Shown: positions 23,252-25,509 of the stretch, piece by piece
Numbering within the stretch: position 1 is the stretch's first letter
Layout of the letters: every line of letters starts with the position of its first letter
Source: M30B80 sp965656935
Lineage (GTDB): Bacteria; Pseudomonadota; Alphaproteobacteria; Rhodobacterales; Rhodobacteraceae
Assembly (NCBI GenBank): GCA_965656935.1
Contig: CBFHMG010000017.1
Span: 1-25,509, forward strand
DNA length: 25,509 nucleotides
Direction: 5' to 3'
Program-made: the position numbers and the translations under genes
The notes under the pieces: generated by a model
Databases searched by the model: none
What the model was told of the DNA's origin: nothing
Seen by the model: the letters and a program-made list of their open reading frames with translations, nothing else

Positions 23252-24874
23252 TCAGATGCGCATTGCGGGGACTTCAGCGGGGTCTAGGCGCAGCTCAATC
23301 AAAAGTGCGCCGGAGCGGTTCTCTAGAGCCTCCAGCGCCACTTGAAGTTGGTCATTTGAACGCACTTCGAATCCCTGTCCGCCAAGGGATGTCGCAATTT
23401 CTGCAAACGATGGCCAGTTGAACTCTGTCAGGCTCGGATCCATCTTGCGATTAACAAACTGGATATGTTCGGCCCCATAAGCGGAATCGTTCGCCACAAT
23501 CACGATAAGATCCAGCCCAAGGCGCACGGCCGTATTGAACTCATTAATTCCTCCCATCATGAAGCCACCATCCCCAGTGAACAGAACGACAGGGCGATCC
23601 GGCGCTGCAACGGCTGCGCCGATCGCTTCTTGTAAACCCAACCCGATTGCGCCGAAGTTTACAGTACTGACAAAACTCTGCGGATCAGGTACCGAAAGGC
23701 GGCACCAGACCTCGGTCATAAATCGCCCCCCATCGGTGACTAAAACGCGATCGTTGGGCAGTGCCTCCTCCAACTGCTCAAGCGCATCAACATAATTAAC
23801 GAAGCCATCCGCTGCCTTGCCTGATCCCGCGCCATGCGCGGTGAGCGTTGCGGTGTCCAAGTCACGGGTAAATCCGCTCGCCGGGACTTCCGCCTCATTG
23901 AGCCAATACAAAATAGTTTCGGCGGTCAGTCCTGCGTCCGCGACGAGTGCGGCGTCAGGATGCACGCCACCTCCAATCGCAGTTGGGTCGCTATCAATTT
24001 GAATAATGCGTTTGCCCTTCATCAGCTTGCCGCGATCTGTGGTAAAATCATGCAGGGCGGTGCCAAAGCAAACGATGCAATCAGACTGCGCAATCAAATC
24101 ATAAGCCGCAGGTGTGGAAAGGGTGCCGAAGATGTCGATGTTATAGGGGTGGCCATTAAACAGACCTTTGGCGCGTAAAGTCGTCGCAAGCGGCGCTTCT
24201 AGCCTGTCCGCCAAGCGCACCACCTGGTCGCGCGCATGGATCGCGCCACCACCTGCCAAAACCAATGGACGCCGCGCCGAGGCAATCATACCAATCGCAT
24301 TGTCAAGGATATCACCATCCGCCACTCCACCGGGTTTCGAGAAAACATCGAGAACTTGAGTGATGTGATCTGCTTCCTGCCACATGAAATCCGCAGGCAT
24401 GTTCAAAGCGATAGGGCGGCGCTCGACCTGTGCACGGTAGAATGCCTGCGCCACATCCTCTGCAGCTGTAGCAGGCGTGCGAAGTTGCACAAAGCCCGCA
24501 CCTGTGACTTTCACCAGTTCGCGTTGATCGATGCTTTGCAGGTGGCGCGGATTGTCTGTCGCTGTATCGCCTGCCAGAATAACCAAAGGTACTGACCCTC
24601 GTGTAGCCTCGGTCAAAGCGGTTACGCAATTGGAGAGCGCGGGCCCATGCGTCACGGTTGAAACGCCGACATTCCCCGAAACACAAGCATAAGCCGCGGC
24701 CATCAATATTGTACTTCCTTCATGGGCTGCGGGGAAGAATTCTCCCCCACAGTCGCGCACGAAACTGTCGACCATAAACAAGTTCGCATCCCCCATCAGA
24801 CCGAACATTTTTGTCGCACCGTGATCGTGAGTGGCACGTGCGATGGATTGGTAGACGTAGCCCTGAGAACTCAT
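23252..24874 (-). CDS. Thiamine-diphosphate-dependent enzyme (acetolactate-synthase-like)
   Basis: A 540-residue enzyme of the pyruvate-decarboxylase/acetolactate-synthase family with the usual three domains: PYR (about 1-170), central (190-325) and PP (375-530). Glu52 (AAHEGSTILMAA) is the cofactor-activating Glu. The ThDP-Mg motif is GDGGFMM (434-440) with Asn462-Asp463 (VANDSAYGAEH). The family also includes benzoylformate decarboxylase, glyoxylate carboligase, sulfopyruvate and sulfoacetaldehyde enzymes, phosphonopyruvate decarboxylase and oxalyl-CoA decarboxylase. I cannot assign the substrate; no small regulatory subunit is adjacent. It is divergently transcribed from an Lrp-type regulator, which suggests control by an amino acid or related ligand. 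Confidence 0.82.
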   Translation of the reverse strand: MSSQGYVYQSIARATHDHGATKMFGLMGDANLFMVDSFVRDCGGEFFPAAHEGSTILMAAAYACVSGNVGVSTVTHGPALSNCVTALTEATRGSVPLVILAGDTATDNPRHLQSIDQRELVKVTGAGFVQLRTPATAAEDVAQAFYRAQVERRPIALNMPADFMWQEADHITQVLDVFSKPGGVADGDILDNAIGMIASARRPLVLAGGGAIHARDQVVRLADRLEAPLATTLRAKGLFNGHPYNIDIFGTLSTPAAYDLIAQSDCIVCFGTALHDFTTDRGKLMKGKRIIQIDSDPTAIGGGVHPDAALVADAGLTAETILYWLNEAEVPASGFTRDLDTATLTAHGAGSGKAADGFVNYVDALEQLEEALPNDRVLVTDGGRFMTEVWCRLSVPDPQSFVSTVNFGAIGLGLQEAIGAAVAAPDRPVVLFTGDGGFMMGGINEFNTAVRLGLDLIVIVANDSAYGAEHIQFVNRKMDPSLTEFNWPSFAEIATSLGGQGFEVRSNDQLQVALEALENRSGALLIELRLDPAEVPAMRI

Positions 24875-25018
24875 TGGGGTGACCTTTTCTTCAATTCAGC
24901 AATTTTGCTACTTTTGGAAAAGATAATTTCCTATATGAAAAGAAAGGCGCCTAAGTTGATCTGTTTTGGGTAAAATTAGGAAAATTTTTCTCAAAAATTC
25001 TGATGAGTAGGAAAATTC
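24875..25018. promoter_or_regulatory. AT-rich divergent promoter region with repeated TAGGAAA motifs
   Basis: About 144 bases separate the TPP enzyme (leftward) and the Lrp-type regulator (rightward). They are far more A/T-rich than the flanks. TAGGAAAATT occurs as TTAGGAAAATT near 24977, as GTAGGAAAATT near 25007, and inverted as AATTTCCTA near 24925-24933. Repeated, partly inverted sites of this type would suit an Lrp/AsnC octamer. Exact -35/-10 boxes cannot be fixed. Confidence 0.55.
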
Positions 25019-25480
25019 TTGCTTGATATACACGAAAAGCTGATCTTGAAAGAACTCCAACGCGATGGGCGTGCAAGCACCCAAGCGTTGTCTGATGCCG
25101 TCGGTTTGTCCCCGTCCCCGTGCTGGAGACGTGTCAAACGTCTCGAGGAAGACGGCTATATCACCCGCTATGCCGCAATACTGGACTGTAAAAAGCTAGG
25201 TCTGCGCGCACTTGCCCACATTCAGGTCTCTCTCGTTGATCACGATGCCTCCTCGATTGATAAATTCCAGACCTTCGTCGACAGCAATGAACAAGTGCTG
25301 GAATGTTCGTCCATCACTGGAGACTTCGACTACATTCTGAAAGTTGCGGCAACTGACCCCGAAAGCCTAGAGAAATTCATCATGCAAAGCCTACTTCGGT
25401 TGAGGGTCGTCCGCACGACTGCAACCACCTTTATCCTAAGACAATTGAAGGTCTCCGGATCGCTGCCCGTGGATATTTAA
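25019..25480 (+). CDS. Lrp/AsnC-family transcriptional regulator
   Basis: A 153-residue regulator of normal Lrp length. An N-terminal winged helix-turn-helix (3-65: LDIHEKLILKELQRDGRAST, ALSDAVGLSPSPCWRRVKRLEEDGYITRYAA) is followed by the ligand-binding RAM domain (about 68-145) with CSSITGDFDYILKVAATD. The start is TTG at 25019, fixed by AGGA seven bases upstream and by an in-frame stop at 25004; an ATG at 25003 is out of frame. It probably controls the divergent TPP enzyme and itself through the TAGGAAA motifs between them. The ligand is unknown. Confidence 0.93.
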   Translation: MLDIHEKLILKELQRDGRASTQALSDAVGLSPSPCWRRVKRLEEDGYITRYAAILDCKKLGLRALAHIQVSLVDHDASSIDKFQTFVDSNEQVLECSSITGDFDYILKVAATDPESLEKFIMQSLLRLRVVRTTATTFILRQLKVSGSLPVDI

Positions 25481-25509
25481 GCAACCGCTAAAGCAGGCAT
25501 TCAAACATT

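Noticed and set aside
1..25509. Search for CRISPR arrays, tRNA and rRNA genes
   Set aside because: No regularly spaced direct repeats, cloverleaf-like sequences or rRNA segments were recognised.

Overview
The window looks like chromosomal DNA of an alphaproteobacterium of the Rhodobacteraceae (marine Roseobacter type). This rests on the overall protein character, a set of small conserved proteins that I associate with this family from memory (7278-7939, 3780-3998), a short tyrosine recombinase of a type common there, and a degenerate intergenic repeat. No search was possible, so the taxonomy is an inference. No rRNA, tRNA or CRISPR array was seen.

Region 1 (1-3447) is accessory DNA. It holds the first codons of an IS3-family orfA running off the left edge, a DUF1963-type protein, a decayed 3' end of another IS3 element, and a ccdAB toxin-antitoxin pair whose promoter lies inside a palindromic operator. 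A long non-coding stretch carries a dispersed repeat.

Region 2 (3448-8998) is mostly on the minus strand. It has two small hypothetical proteins, a translationally coupled pair (DUF1611/DgcN-like protein and PLP-dependent amino-acid racemase of the Orr/YhfX type), and a three-gene overlapping cluster ending in a secreted protein with seven Cys-pair repeats. An orphan short tyrosine recombinase follows on the plus strand.

Region 3 (9266-23021) is the core of the window: a divergent catabolic regulon of 14 genes around one 266-bp control region with two LacI-type operators. Leftward it encodes an ABC sugar-type (CUT1) binding protein, two permeases and a double SnoaL-like protein. Rightward it encodes the transport ATPase, a single SnoaL-like protein, a histidinol-dehydrogenase-family enzyme (possibly HpsN-like), an SDR, a LacI regulator, a second double SnoaL-like protein, a bicupin, a MetE-C-domain-like zinc protein, an alpha/beta hydrolase and an RraA-like aldolase. 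Almost every junction overlaps or is short, so this looks like one pathway: import of a small polar, perhaps sugar-like or sulfonated, compound, two oxidation steps, several non-redox lyase/isomerase steps, a possible methyl- or thiol-transfer step, and a final aldol or decarboxylation step. I do not recognise the substrate. This is the best candidate for an undescribed system.

Region 4 (23022-25509) has a third copy of the dispersed repeat, then a thiamine-diphosphate enzyme divergently transcribed from an Lrp/AsnC regulator across an AT-rich spacer with three copies of a TAGGAAA-type motif.
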